A program made the translations under genes and the position numbers. Under the pieces are notes generated by a model. It did no database searches. It was not told the origin of the DNA and was given only the letters and a program-made list of their open reading frames with translations. This document shows, one piece after another, positions 35,054 through 43,484 of a stretch of DNA of 64,000 nt (position 1 is its first letter; every line of letters begins with the position of its first letter). The stretch is from DASSNR01 sp036278935 (GTDB lineage: Bacteria; Gemmatimonadota; Gemmatimonadetes; Gemmatimonadales; Gemmatimonadaceae): NCBI GenBank assembly GCA_036278935.1, contig DASUKA010000005.1:74660-138659 (forward strand). Direction: 5' to 3'.

Positions 35054-36847
35054 ATGGCTTCCTCTCGTCTGCGGCTGTCCTTGGTAGCGCTGGGGGTAAT
35101 GCTGCTCTTTGCCCTCGCCGGCCTCTATGCCATCGACCAGCTCCTGTCGCAAACAGGCCAGGCGGAAACGGAGGTCGAAGCAGCCGAATCGGCAGCAGTG
35201 GTGCAGGAGTTCCTGTCCGTGCATGCGGAAGCCCTGCAATCTATTCGTGGTCTGTATCTGGATACGACGCGCGCCGTCAGTGCGGAGCAGTTCCACACGC
35301 TTGCCAGTATGATGAACCAGTATGCGAGTTCCCTCCATCGCATCTGGGTCGCCGACTCCTCCGGCGTCATCCAATACCAGTATGTCCAGGACAGCACGCT
35401 GCGTCCCCTCATGGCCGGACTGGACATCGATACGTCAGGGCATCTCGGCGTTCGGCTCGCCGCGCGTCGTGCTCGGACGACCCATCGCATTCAAATGTCC
35501 ATACCAGGCCGGCTGCTGTCCGGTCATGAGGGCTTTGTCATCATCGAACCGATGTACGTGGGCCAGCGGCTAGTTGGTTTTGCCGGCGAGACAATTACCT
35601 CGTCGTCGCTCCTGGACAATGTGCAGCAACGCCTGCCGCGTGCTCGCGGCAGAGTGGCGCTCATTGCCGATGGCGGAGACACAGTCACCTCCAGCTTGGG
35701 CAGTGCACCGGCGAGCTCGTCGTACTACACCGCGATGACCGACCTCACTGCTCCAGGAATGCATGGATGGCGTCTCGTGGTCATGCGGCCGGCGCGGGAT
35801 GAGCGCGTTCGCGTGCTTCTCTGGGGTGTGGGACTGGCCATCATCGGGACTCTCTTCGTGGTCCTGCTTCAGGAGCGCTGGCAGAGCGTGCGGTTGGCCG
35901 AGCGATCCACGGAACTGGAGCGATTGTCCTCGGAGCTGCTGCAGGCAAATCGCGCGAAGAGCGAATTTCTGGCCAACGTCTCACACGAGCTACGCACACC
36001 ACTGAACGCCATTGTCGGCTTCATTGACCTGCTGCGCGACGGGATGTACGGGGAGCTCACGGCGCGCCAGATCGGACCGGCGGAGCGCATTGCCTCATCG
36101 GCGAATCATCTGCGCCAACTGGTGGACCAGGTGCTCGACATCGCCAAGATGGCGGCTGGCCGAGTCGAGATCCACCTGGAAACGGTCGATCTCCACGTCT
36201 TCGTTGTGGAAGCGGCAAGCGAAGTGGAAGCACTCATCAGCGAACGCGGTCTGAACCTCTCGATCGCGGTGAGCCCGTCATTGCCGCGTATCCGGACGGA
36301 TCCGCTGCATCTTCGTCAGATCGTCATGAATCTGCTGGCGAATGCCATCAAATTCACTCACTCGGGGGGCATTGCGATTCGTGCGCATCTGGCGAACAGC
36401 CGAGATGAACCCGTTCAGCTCGCGGAACCAACCGCGCTCGCACGTCCCGATGCTGCGCGTGCAGATCGACTCTGGATCGCTCTCCAAATTGCGGACAGCG
36501 GCATCGGCATCATTCCGGATGACCGGGAACGCATCTTCGAGGAATTCGAGCAAGTGCACGCTGGACCACGGGGTGATTCGGCACAGCGGGGCACGGGGCT
36601 CGGACTGGCGATCTCGCGCCGCCTTGCCCGGCTGCTTGGTGGCGATCTGACGGTCGACAGTGAACTGGGCAAGGGATCCACATTCACGGTATGGCTCGCT
36701 GTGGATCCGGCGGCATTCCCCGCTGAGGAGTTGCGCGGCCCGGGGAGCGCGCAACATACCGGCGACGGGCGCGTGGAGGACGACGCCAGCTCTCCTGCGG
36801 AAAGGAACGGTTCTTCGACAGGATCAACCACACACTCGAGGTCCTGA
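35054..36847 (+). CDS. Membrane-bound hybrid-type sensor histidine kinase without receiver
   Basis: A 597-residue kinase. Membrane helix 1 (about 9-27) and helix 2 (about 253-272) flank a periplasmic sensor of CHASE-like size (about 28-250). A coiled segment leads into HisKA with the phospho-acceptor His in NVSHELRTP (about 309). The ATPase domain has NLLANAIKFTHS (N box, about 425), DSGIGI and GTGLGLAIS. No cognate response regulator with an intact Asp is adjacent; the AraC-type gene upstream is the only candidate partner. ATG at 35054 has GGAGGAG 10 nt upstream; ATG at 34967 is possible. Confidence 0.88.
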   Translation: MASSRLRLSLVALGVMLLFALAGLYAIDQLLSQTGQAETEVEAAESAAVVQEFLSVHAEALQSIRGLYLDTTRAVSAEQFHTLASMMNQYASSLHRIWVADSSGVIQYQYVQDSTLRPLMAGLDIDTSGHLGVRLAARRARTTHRIQMSIPGRLLSGHEGFVIIEPMYVGQRLVGFAGETITSSSLLDNVQQRLPRARGRVALIADGGDTVTSSLGSAPASSSYYTAMTDLTAPGMHGWRLVVMRPARDERVRVLLWGVGLAIIGTLFVVLLQERWQSVRLAERSTELERLSSELLQANRAKSEFLANVSHELRTPLNAIVGFIDLLRDGMYGELTARQIGPAERIASSANHLRQLVDQVLDIAKMAAGRVEIHLETVDLHVFVVEAASEVEALISERGLNLSIAVSPSLPRIRTDPLHLRQIVMNLLANAIKFTHSGGIAIRAHLANSRDEPVQLAEPTALARPDAARADRLWIALQIADSGIGIIPDDRERIFEEFEQVHAGPRGDSAQRGTGLGLAISRRLARLLGGDLTVDSELGKGSTFTVWLAVDPAAFPAEELRGPGSAQHTGDGRVEDDASSPAERNGSSTGSTTHSRS

Positions 36848-36860
36848 CGATGAACGAAGA

Positions 36861-36888
36861 GGCTCCCGCCGGCTCTGGCGCGGGAGCC
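36861..36888. terminator. Hairpin terminator between convergent genes
   Basis: Perfect 9-bp stem GGCTCCCGC/GCGGGAGCC with a 10-nt loop, 13 bp after the histidine kinase stop. It lies between convergent genes. Confidence 0.6.
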
Positions 36889-36931
36889 GGAATTCCCTTC
36901 AGTCGAATCGCGAACGAGTAGCTGCGGGAAA

Positions 36932-37276
36932 TCAACCGAGGGCAGACTCTGCCGCCCAGCTATACGAACGCGTGACTTCCGCGACGATAAGGTCATACCA
37001 CTCGTACCAGGTGGCGCGCCCCTTCTCGCGGATTGCTGTATGCGCCGCCTCTTCCTTCCATGCGCGGGCGGCGGCGTCATTCTCCCAATAGCTCACGGTG
37101 ATTCCCATGCCGTCCTCGCCGCGCGTGCTGTGCACACCGACGTATCCCGGAAATCGCGCCGCGGCGGCGCTCATTTCAGCCGCGGCCGCTGCATACCCAT
37201 CCGCGTCGTGCCTCGACCGTTGCGAAACGAAAATGACCGCGACTACGCCCTTCTTCACCGGCTGTCCCTCTCTCAT
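36932..37276 (-). CDS. Antibiotic biosynthesis monooxygenase (ABM) domain protein
   Basis: A 114-residue protein with the ABM ferredoxin-like fold: VAVIFVSQRS, a central helix (DADGYAAAAAEMSAAAARFPGYVGVHSTRGEDG), ISYWEN-like strand (ITVSYWENDAAARAWKEEAAH) and a terminal helix. Such proteins are small heme-degrading or quinol-type monooxygenases, or of unknown substrate. Start ATG at 37276. A fragment of a cation-efflux gene lies just upstream on the same strand. Confidence 0.85.
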   Translation of the reverse strand: MREGQPVKKGVVAVIFVSQRSRHDADGYAAAAAEMSAAAARFPGYVGVHSTRGEDGMGITVSYWENDAAARAWKEEAAHTAIREKGRATWYEWYDLIVAEVTRSYSWAAESALG

Positions 37277-37285
37277 TGCTTGGGC

Positions 37286-37423
37286 CTATGACTGGATGAA
37301 TCGCTCACCGGCCCCCAAGTCCGTTTCGATGCGCCGATCGATGGCGTGCGACCGAGCGACCACGTCGGGGTCCTGGTCGATTGTGATGTCGGCAAGGACG
37401 AGTAGCGACGCAGACGCGCGATC
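37286..37423 (-). pseudogene. Remnant of a cation diffusion facilitator C-terminal domain
   Basis: The minus-strand frame from about 37423 reads RASASLLVLADITIDQDPD and then VVARSHAIDRRIETDL. The pattern D(I/V)xxxxDPDxxVxxxHxIxxxIExxL is that of the cytoplasmic dimerisation domain of CDF (ZitB/CzcD-type) metal efflux proteins. The membrane portion is absent, replaced upstream by the protein kinase gene. It is a truncated fragment with no obvious start of its own; the assignment is by motif only. Confidence 0.5.
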
Positions 37424-37436
37424 ACGCCATCCGGTG

Positions 37437-38378
37437 TTACGCGCGCGCGGGCGTACGCTGTCGCTTTGCTGACGCACCGAATCCGATCATGGCCAGAAGC
37501 CGCGCCAGAATTCCCCGCTCCTTGGCCGGCGGCTCGAGCAGTGCGGTCCGCAGCTCGCTGGCAAACGCCACCACGTCCGGGTACCGGTCAGCCGGATTCC
37601 GGGCCAGCCCTCGCATGATGACCGCCTCGACCGCTGGATTGACATGCACGCCCTTCTTCGCGCTGCTCAGTGGAATGGGCGGCTGCGAGAGCAGCTGCGT
37701 GAACATCTCCCGCTGACTCTTGGCGAGATATGGGAGGGCGCCGCTGAGAAGATAGTACGCGATCGTCGCAAGGCTGTACTGATCAGCGGCCGGCGTCACG
37801 AGCTGGCCGGACAGCGCTTCGGGGGCGACGTACATCAGCGTCCCCACGAAGAATCCCGCTCGCGTGAGTCGCTCTTCCGGGGACAGATCGGCCTGGGCGG
37901 CAATGCCGAAATCCAGCAACTTGGTCTGGCCCGTTGCTGGGTCGTACATCAGATTGTCCGGCTTGAGATCGCGGTGGACGATCCCCGCCTGATGCGCGGC
38001 ATGCACCGCTTCGGCAATCTGGGAAACGATCTGCGCCACCTCTGCCGGCGGCAGCGGCGCGTTGCGCCGCGCATAGTGCTCGAGCAGAGCGCCCGGCGCC
38101 CATTCGATGGCGAGAAAGTGCAGACCTGGACGAGCCTCCCCGATCTCGATGGTCCGCACCACATTGGGATGCAGGACACGCGTGCCATAGGAGGCTTCGC
38201 GGAGAAAACGAGCCACCGCGGTGCGGTCGCTACGCAATTTCTCCCGCAACACCTTGACGGCAACGGCACCGTGCTCGGGGTGCTCCGCACGGTACACCAC
38301 TGCCGTTCCTCCCTCGCCGACCATATCGTGCAGCGTATACCCGGCAAGCGTCGTTCCGGAAAGATTCTCGCGGCTCAC
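37437..38378 (-). CDS. Serine/threonine protein kinase
   Basis: A 313-residue soluble Hanks-type kinase. It has the glycine loop VGEGGTAVVY (about 17-26), VAVKVL Lys (about 41), HRDLKPDN (catalytic loop, about 134), DFG (about 157) and the APE motif (VAPEAL). After the kinase domain only a short basic tail follows, with no membrane helix or PASTA sensor. GTG at 38378 (VSRENLSGTTLAGY) is preferred; GTG at 38459 would add a low-quality 27-residue lead. Substrates are unknown. Confidence 0.9.
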   Translation of the reverse strand: MSRENLSGTTLAGYTLHDMVGEGGTAVVYRAEHPEHGAVAVKVLREKLRSDRTAVARFLREASYGTRVLHPNVVRTIEIGEARPGLHFLAIEWAPGALLEHYARRNAPLPPAEVAQIVSQIAEAVHAAHQAGIVHRDLKPDNLMYDPATGQTKLLDFGIAAQADLSPEERLTRAGFFVGTLMYVAPEALSGQLVTPAADQYSLATIAYYLLSGALPYLAKSQREMFTQLLSQPPIPLSSAKKGVHVNPAVEAVIMRGLARNPADRYPDVVAFASELRTALLEPPAKERGILARLLAMIGFGASAKRQRTPARA

Positions 38379-38512
38379 CGGAGCGAAGCTAATGGCGCAC
38401 GACGCAGCCGGCAAGCAAGATGAAATTCCCGTTCCTCCCGCCAACTTCAGTGGCGGCACCCTGTGTATACAACAGTGAGACGCGCCGTGAGTCAGCTACC
38501 CACGTGAGCACG

Positions 38513-39166
38513 ATGGAAAGCAGACCACCGGGAGTACCGCGCGGTAGACAGCCACCGGTGACCGCGCCGCGGGACGCGCTCTCCTTTCGGCGCGAGCTCA
38601 CCCGCAAAGCGCTGCACATCGCCACCGTCATCGTCCCGATCGCATACGCGGCGGGCGTCACGCGCCGCGTGTTGCTCATCGTGCTGGCATGCGCCTGCGC
38701 GCTGGCGTTCGCCATCGACATTCTGCGTATCCGCCATGCGTCCACGCGCGCCGTCTTCCATCGCCTGGTGGGGCAGTTGCTCCGTGCGCACGAAGAGCGA
38801 CGCTGGGCCGGAGCCACCTGGCTGCTCCTCGCGCAGCTTGGCGCCGTGGCGGTGGCGCCCCGCCCCGCCGCTATCGCGGCCATGTGGGCCGTTTCGGCGG
38901 CCGACGCGGCCGCCGCGCTCGCCGGCAAGGGACTTGGCCGGCGTCGTGTGGCGCGTTCGGGCAAGACGATCGTCGGCAGCGTTGCCTGCTTCGTGGTCGC
39001 CCTTGCGGGGGCCGTCTTGCTGGCAGAGCTCGCGCCCGCAGCGGGAGTGGTGGCGGCCGCGGCGGCCACCCTGGGGGAAAGGCCGCAGGGCGGGCTGGAC
39101 GACAATGTGCGGATTGTCGCGGCTGTGGTGCTGGCGCTCCTGCTGTGGCGCGTAATCTTCCCTTGA
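38513..39166 (+). CDS. Dolichol/phytol kinase-like membrane protein (CTP-dependent polyprenol kinase family)
   Basis: A 217-residue membrane protein. It starts with a cationic segment carrying RRELTRKALHIATVIVPIAY, the N-terminal signature of the SEC59/VTE5/diacylglycerol kinase-like family. AAMWAVSAADAAAALAGKGLGRR matches the conserved DAxAxxxGxxxG motif, and KTIVGSVACFVVA the KTxEG-like motif, here KTIVG. These enzymes phosphorylate prenol lipids using CTP. The lipid substrate is unknown. Its stop codon lies inside the -35 box of the cspA promoter. Confidence 0.8.
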   Translation: MESRPPGVPRGRQPPVTAPRDALSFRRELTRKALHIATVIVPIAYAAGVTRRVLLIVLACACALAFAIDILRIRHASTRAVFHRLVGQLLRAHEERRWAGATWLLLAQLGAVAVAPRPAAIAAMWAVSAADAAAALAGKGLGRRRVARSGKTIVGSVACFVVALAGAVLLAELAPAAGVVAAAAATLGERPQGGLDDNVRIVAAVVLALLLWRVIFP

Positions 39167-39191
39167 CAAAAACGCAATCTGTTCCTATATA
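39163..39191 (+). promoter_or_regulatory. Sigma-70-type promoter of cspA
   Basis: TTGACA (39163-39168), a 17-bp spacer and TATATA (39186-39191). The start codon is 78 bp downstream, leaving a leader of about 70 nt, as is common for cold-shock genes. The -35 box contains the stop codon of the preceding gene. Confidence 0.85.
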
Positions 39192-39268
39192 GGCGCTCGC
39201 AAGCCGCCGGAGGCTTGCCCGGCACAATGTAGTGCAGGATCCGTTTCACCCCGCAGGAGGCAGCTCGA

Positions 39269-39469
39269 ATGGCCAGAGGGAAAGTGAAGTGGTTCAATGA
39301 CGCCAAAGGGTACGGCTTCATTGAACAGGAGAGTGGCGAGGACGTCTTCGTCCATTTCTCGGCGATCGCGATGGAGGGCTTCAAGACACTTGCTGAGGGG
39401 CAGGAGGTAGAGTTCGAAATCCTCACTGGAGAAAAAGGGCTGCACGCCGCCAACGTTCAGCGCGTCTGA
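39269..39469 (+). CDS. cspA: Cold-shock protein CspA family
   Basis: A 66-residue OB-fold protein. It contains the RNA-binding motifs KGYGFIEQ (RNP1) and DVFVHF (RNP2), as in CspA/CspB RNA chaperones. GCAGGAGGCAG upstream gives a strong ribosome-binding site. A consensus promoter at 39163 drives it, and a hairpin at 39567-39595 may end the transcript. Confidence 0.97.
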   Translation: MARGKVKWFNDAKGYGFIEQESGEDVFVHFSAIAMEGFKTLAEGQEVEFEILTGEKGLHAANVQRV

Positions 39470-39566
39470 ACGTCTCCACCCACACCCCAGGCCGTTCGAT
39501 AGTGCCGTCGCCTGCTTGAGTTGCGCGGGCGCTGATGCGTCACGCACCTCATGGTGTTGCCCACCA

Positions 39567-39595
39567 CATGCCCCGCCAACCATCGGCGGGGCATG
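39567..39595 (+). terminator. Hairpin downstream of cspA
   Basis: Perfect 11-bp stem CATGCCCCGCC/GGCGGGGCATG with a 7-nt loop in the cspA-polA spacer, about 100 bp past the cspA stop. No T tract follows. Confidence 0.5.
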
Positions 39596-39645
39596 CCGCG
39601 TTCATGGACTGGCCTCGAGCAATCCGTCCCGCGAGCTTTCGTGAT

Positions 39646-42609
39646 ATGCAGCCTCCGGCCCCACCTCGCCTCTTCCTCGTCGACGGCTACGCGCTCATCT
39701 ACCGCGCGTTCTTCGCCCTCATTTCACGGCCGCTCACCACGAGCCGCGGCGAGAATACCTCGGCGGCCTGGGGCATCGTCAACTTCCTGCAGCGTCTGCT
39801 CGATCAGCATCATCCGGACTACGTCGGGTGGGTGCACGACTGCGGACTGTCGTTCCGCCACGAGCGCTATCCCGAGTACAAGGCCACACGCGAGAAGCTG
39901 TCGGAGGAGCTGCAGTCGGACTTCGACCGCGGCATGGAGCGCATCGCCGAGCTGCTGGCGGCCTACCGGATCCCGGTGCTCTCGCTCGAAGGGTACGAGG
40001 CGGACGATGTCATTGGCACTCTCGCGCGGCAGGGTGCCGAGGCGGACGTCAACGTGGTCATCGTCTCGGGCGACAAGGACTTTCAGCAGCTCGTGCAGCC
40101 CCGCGTCTGGCTCCTCAATCCCGGACGCGGTGGACCGGCAAGCGTCGATGAGCAATGGGTCGGGATGGACAACGCCAGCGACCGGCTCGGCGTGCCTCCG
40201 GAGTATGTCACCGATTATCTGGCACTCGTTGGCGATTCCTCCGACAACGTGCCTGGGGTACGGGGCATCGGGGACAAGACAGCTACGGAGCTGGTGCAGA
40301 CGTACGGCGATCTGGAATCGATCCTGGCCCATGCGCCGGACATCAGGAAGAAGCGTCCGCGTGAAGCGTTGCTGGAACACGGCGCGGTGGCCCGTCTGTC
40401 GAAGGAATTAGTCACCATTCGCGACGATCTCCCCGTCCGCCTGGACCTCGATGCACTGGCGCTCGAGGAACCGGACCACGTCCGCCTCAAGGAGCTGTTC
40501 GTCGAGCTCGAGTTCCACACGCTCGCGAAAGAGCACATGGTCGAGGCTCCGACCGAAACCGCGGCGCCGGCGCTGCGCTACCGCACCGTGGATACCGTGG
40601 ATGCCATGCGCACGGTGGTCGCCAAGGCGCGGCAGGCTCCCTACATCGCGGTCGACACCGAGACGGTGATCGAAGCCGGGAGCCCGCAACTGATCGATCC
40701 GCTCCGATCCACGCTCGTCGCCGTCTCCATGGCGCTCGCGCCTGGCGAGGCGTACTACTTCCCACTCCGCCATCAGCGGCATCACCCCGCGCAGGGCGAG
40801 CTGCTGGTGGACGCGTCGGGTGACCGCGCTGCGACCGATGCTCCGGAAGAGCGCGGCCTCATCCGTGGCGGCGATGCCGTGGCCGCGGCGCCGCCCGCGG
40901 CGACCAAACGCGCGCGGAAACGCGCGGCCGCCACTCGTACCGCGGAGCCGGCGAGCATCGCCGCCCGGCAACTGGCGTCGGGTGCTGCGCCGGTGCGGAA
41001 TCTCCCGCCCATCGATGCCCCGGACATGGCGCCGCTGCGCGAGTTGCTGGAGGACCCGACCGTGCGCAAGACGGCGCAGAATGCCAAGTACGATCTGCTC
41101 GCCCTGCGGCGTGCCGGCATCGAGTTGCGCGGGCTCGATTTCGACACGATGATCGCGAGCTACCTTCTCGATCCGGGACGTCGCTCACATGGGCTCGACG
41201 TGCTGGCGCTCGAGTTCCTGGACCACAAGATGACGTCGTATGTCGAGCTGTGCGGGAAGGGGAAGAACGCCATTCCGTTCGACGAATGCCCCATCGATGC
41301 CGCGCGCGATTACTCCTGCGAAGACGCGGACATGACACTGCAGCTTCGCGCGCTGTTCGAGCCCCAGCTCGAGTCGTACCAGCTCGGGTCGCTCTTCCAG
41401 GATGTCGAGATGCCACTCATCGACGTGCTGGCCGACATGGAATGGGCGGGCATCACCATCGACGTCCCCTGGTTCGCCTCCCTCAAGGAGCGCTTTCGGA
41501 AGGAGCGGGAGCGCGTGGAGCAGGAGATCTATCGGGAGGCCGGGCTGGAGTTCAACATCAACTCCAACCCGCAGCTCCGGCATGTCCTCTTCGAGAAGCT
41601 GCAGTTGCCCGTCATCAAGCGCACGGCCACGGGGGCGTCGACTGACGCGAGCGTGCTCCAGGAATTGGCGGAGCAGGGGCACACGCTGCCCGAACTGCTC
41701 ATGGAGTACCGGGAGCTCGCGAAGCTCGAGAGCACGTATCTGGATGCCCTGCCGGCCCTCGTGCATCCGGAGACGCATCGCCTTCACACCTCGTTCAACC
41801 AGACCGTCGCTACCACCGGGCGGCTCTCCTCGAGCGATCCGAATCTCCAGAACATCCCGATCCGCCGAGAGCTTGGCCGCGACATTCGGCGTGGCTTCAT
41901 CCCCCGCGCGGGATGGCAACTCCTGGCGGCTGACTACTCGCAGATCGAGTTGCGCCTGCTGGCACACCTGTCCGGTGATCCGGCCTTCGTGAACGCCTTC
42001 CGGGCCGGCGGGGACATCCACCGCCAGACCGCAGCACTCATCTTCGCCGTGCCAGTGGAGGAGGTGACCTCGGAAATGCGGAGCCGCGCGAAGACGATCA
42101 ACTTCGCGACCATCTACGGACAGGGACCGCACGCGCTCTCCCGCCAGCTCCGCATCGAGTACGCGGAAGCTCGGCGCTTCATCGATGAGTACTTCGAGCG
42201 CTTTCAGGGCATCCGGACATACCTGGACTCCATGGTCGAGTTCGCCCGCGAAAACGGGTACGTCCAGACCATCTTCGGCCGGCGCCGCTACATCCCCGAG
42301 ATGCGCGATCGCAACTTCAACGTGCGCGCCTTCGGCGAGCGCACCGCCACCAACTCCCCCATCCAGGGGTCGGCCGCCGATCTCATCAAGATCGCCATGA
42401 TCCGCATTTACGAAGCGCTCCGGTCAGAGACGCGCCAGACGCGCATGCTGCTCCAGGTGCACGACGAACTGGTGTTTGAGGTCCCACCGGAGGAGTTGGA
42501 CACGGTGGCAGGCCTGGTCAAGCGGGAGATGGAGCAGGCCGCCCAGCTCACCGTTCCGCTGGTTGTGGCCCTCGGAACGGGCGAGAACTGGCTGAACACC
42601 AAGCATTAA
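39646..42609 (+). CDS. polA: DNA polymerase I, with an insertion in the exonuclease domain
   Basis: A 987-residue polymerase (E. coli 928). The 5'-3' exonuclease domain is about 1-290 (FLVDGYALIYRAFFAL, EADDVIGTLA, SGDKDF). The 3'-5' proofreading domain keeps DTET (about 337), NAKYD (about 479) and YSCED (about 555), so it is probably active. An Ala/Arg-rich stretch at about 385-460 interrupts it. The polymerase domain has SDPNLQNIPIR, DYSQIELR (about 763) and the VHDELVFE motif. ATG at 39646 gives the family start; earlier ATGs are possible. Confidence 0.97.
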   Translation: MQPPAPPRLFLVDGYALIYRAFFALISRPLTTSRGENTSAAWGIVNFLQRLLDQHHPDYVGWVHDCGLSFRHERYPEYKATREKLSEELQSDFDRGMERIAELLAAYRIPVLSLEGYEADDVIGTLARQGAEADVNVVIVSGDKDFQQLVQPRVWLLNPGRGGPASVDEQWVGMDNASDRLGVPPEYVTDYLALVGDSSDNVPGVRGIGDKTATELVQTYGDLESILAHAPDIRKKRPREALLEHGAVARLSKELVTIRDDLPVRLDLDALALEEPDHVRLKELFVELEFHTLAKEHMVEAPTETAAPALRYRTVDTVDAMRTVVAKARQAPYIAVDTETVIEAGSPQLIDPLRSTLVAVSMALAPGEAYYFPLRHQRHHPAQGELLVDASGDRAATDAPEERGLIRGGDAVAAAPPAATKRARKRAAATRTAEPASIAARQLASGAAPVRNLPPIDAPDMAPLRELLEDPTVRKTAQNAKYDLLALRRAGIELRGLDFDTMIASYLLDPGRRSHGLDVLALEFLDHKMTSYVELCGKGKNAIPFDECPIDAARDYSCEDADMTLQLRALFEPQLESYQLGSLFQDVEMPLIDVLADMEWAGITIDVPWFASLKERFRKERERVEQEIYREAGLEFNINSNPQLRHVLFEKLQLPVIKRTATGASTDASVLQELAEQGHTLPELLMEYRELAKLESTYLDALPALVHPETHRLHTSFNQTVATTGRLSSSDPNLQNIPIRRELGRDIRRGFIPRAGWQLLAADYSQIELRLLAHLSGDPAFVNAFRAGGDIHRQTAALIFAVPVEEVTSEMRSRAKTINFATIYGQGPHALSRQLRIEYAEARRFIDEYFERFQGIRTYLDSMVEFARENGYVQTIFGRRRYIPEMRDRNFNVRAFGERTATNSPIQGSAADLIKIAMIRIYEALRSETRQTRMLLQVHDELVFEVPPEELDTVAGLVKREMEQAAQLTVPLVVALGTGENWLNTKH

Positions 42610-42789
42610 CAGTGGTTGAGAAAATATTGCACTCTGCAATGAACATCGCATTTGAGGCGGTCATAATGACCGGCAATGCGAAGGTGTTCATCTCAACATG
42701 CGGCGCATCAATAACTTGCGAATCAACACCCTGCCGGGCACTGGCCTTGCTTCACACGCCGTCGTTCTCACTCTGCCAACGGCCCTCCT

Positions 42790-43176
42790 ATGCGCCACTC
42801 TCGGAATGCTGGCTTCACACTGATCGAGCTGCTCATCGTTGTCGTCATCCTGGGTATCCTTTCCTCGATGGCCATTCCCGCGTTCAGGAGCACGAAAGGG
42901 AAGGCCTACATGGCGTCGATGAAGAGCGATCTTCGCAACCTCGAGTCCGCTGAGGAAGCGTACGCCTTCGTGCATAACGCGTATACCAATGTCCCGGGTG
43001 ATCTAGAGTTCAACACCTCCCAGGGTGTGACGCTCACCATTACCACGGCTACGGCGAGTGGGTGGTCGGCGAAAGTCACGAACCCGCTCTCCTCCCCGCA
43101 GACGTGCGCCGTCTTCGTGGGGGATGCACCGGCGCTGGCGCCGGCGACCAACACGTCCGAGATCAGCTGTCAGTAG
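42790..43176 (+). CDS. Type IV pilin/pseudopilin-like protein
   Basis: A 128-residue protein with a classic class III signal: a short basic leader ending in G, then FTLIELLIVVVILGILSSMAIPAF with the Glu at position 5 of the mature form. Prepilin peptidase would cut after the Gly and methylate the Phe. The rest is a small globular head with two Cys (near residues 108 and 127), a likely disulfide as in PilA. Only the pilin is here; assembly genes are elsewhere. The 180-bp upstream region is AT-richer. Confidence 0.93.
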   Translation: MRHSRNAGFTLIELLIVVVILGILSSMAIPAFRSTKGKAYMASMKSDLRNLESAEEAYAFVHNAYTNVPGDLEFNTSQGVTLTITTATASGWSAKVTNPLSSPQTCAVFVGDAPALAPATNTSEISCQ

Positions 43177-43178
43177 GA

Positions 43179-43484
43179 ATGGCCGGCGAGGATCAGGACC
43201 GGCAGCAGGAGACGTCCTCGAAGCCGTATCGCGAGTTTCCGACACGCCGCGCCGGGATGATCCACGCCATGGACGGCGGGCTCTGGCTCCATCGCCATGT
43301 CTGGAAGGGTCGCCGGATGGCGCACCTCGTGTCGACCGACCGCGCGCGGCTCCTCGAGTACGGTCGGCGCGTGGGGCTGAGCGAGCACCGCCTGCAGTTC
43401 AAGCCCCTCAAGGATCCCCGCACGGGCCTCAGGCGCGATGCATGGCATTGGGATCTCGTGGGAGAGTTTCTCCCGCCGCGCTGA
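43179..43484 (+). CDS. DUF4031-like small protein
   Basis: A 101-residue protein. Its core, MIHAMDGGLWLHRHVWKGRRMAHLVSTD and LLEYGRRVGLSEHRLQ to HWDL, resembles DUF4031 proteins, with a Trp-rich start, a short helix around LLEYGRRVGL and a terminal W/H. Function unknown. It begins 3 bp after the pilin stop, or at ATG 43257; neither has a clear ribosome-binding site. Its 3' end overlaps the convergent metallophosphoesterase gene by about 56 bp. Confidence 0.6.
   Translation: MAGEDQDRQQETSSKPYREFPTRRAGMIHAMDGGLWLHRHVWKGRRMAHLVSTDRARLLEYGRRVGLSEHRLQFKPLKDPRTGLRRDAWHWDLVGEFLPPR

Noticed and set aside
34784..35374. 196-residue minus-strand frame opposite the kinase start
   Set aside because: It covers the region where the histidine kinase signal helix is well formed on the other strand, and it has no domain.
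42610..42789. Possible sigma-54 promoter before the pilin gene
   Set aside because: TGG and TTGCA occur, but the GG-to-GC spacing is 13 rather than 10 bases.
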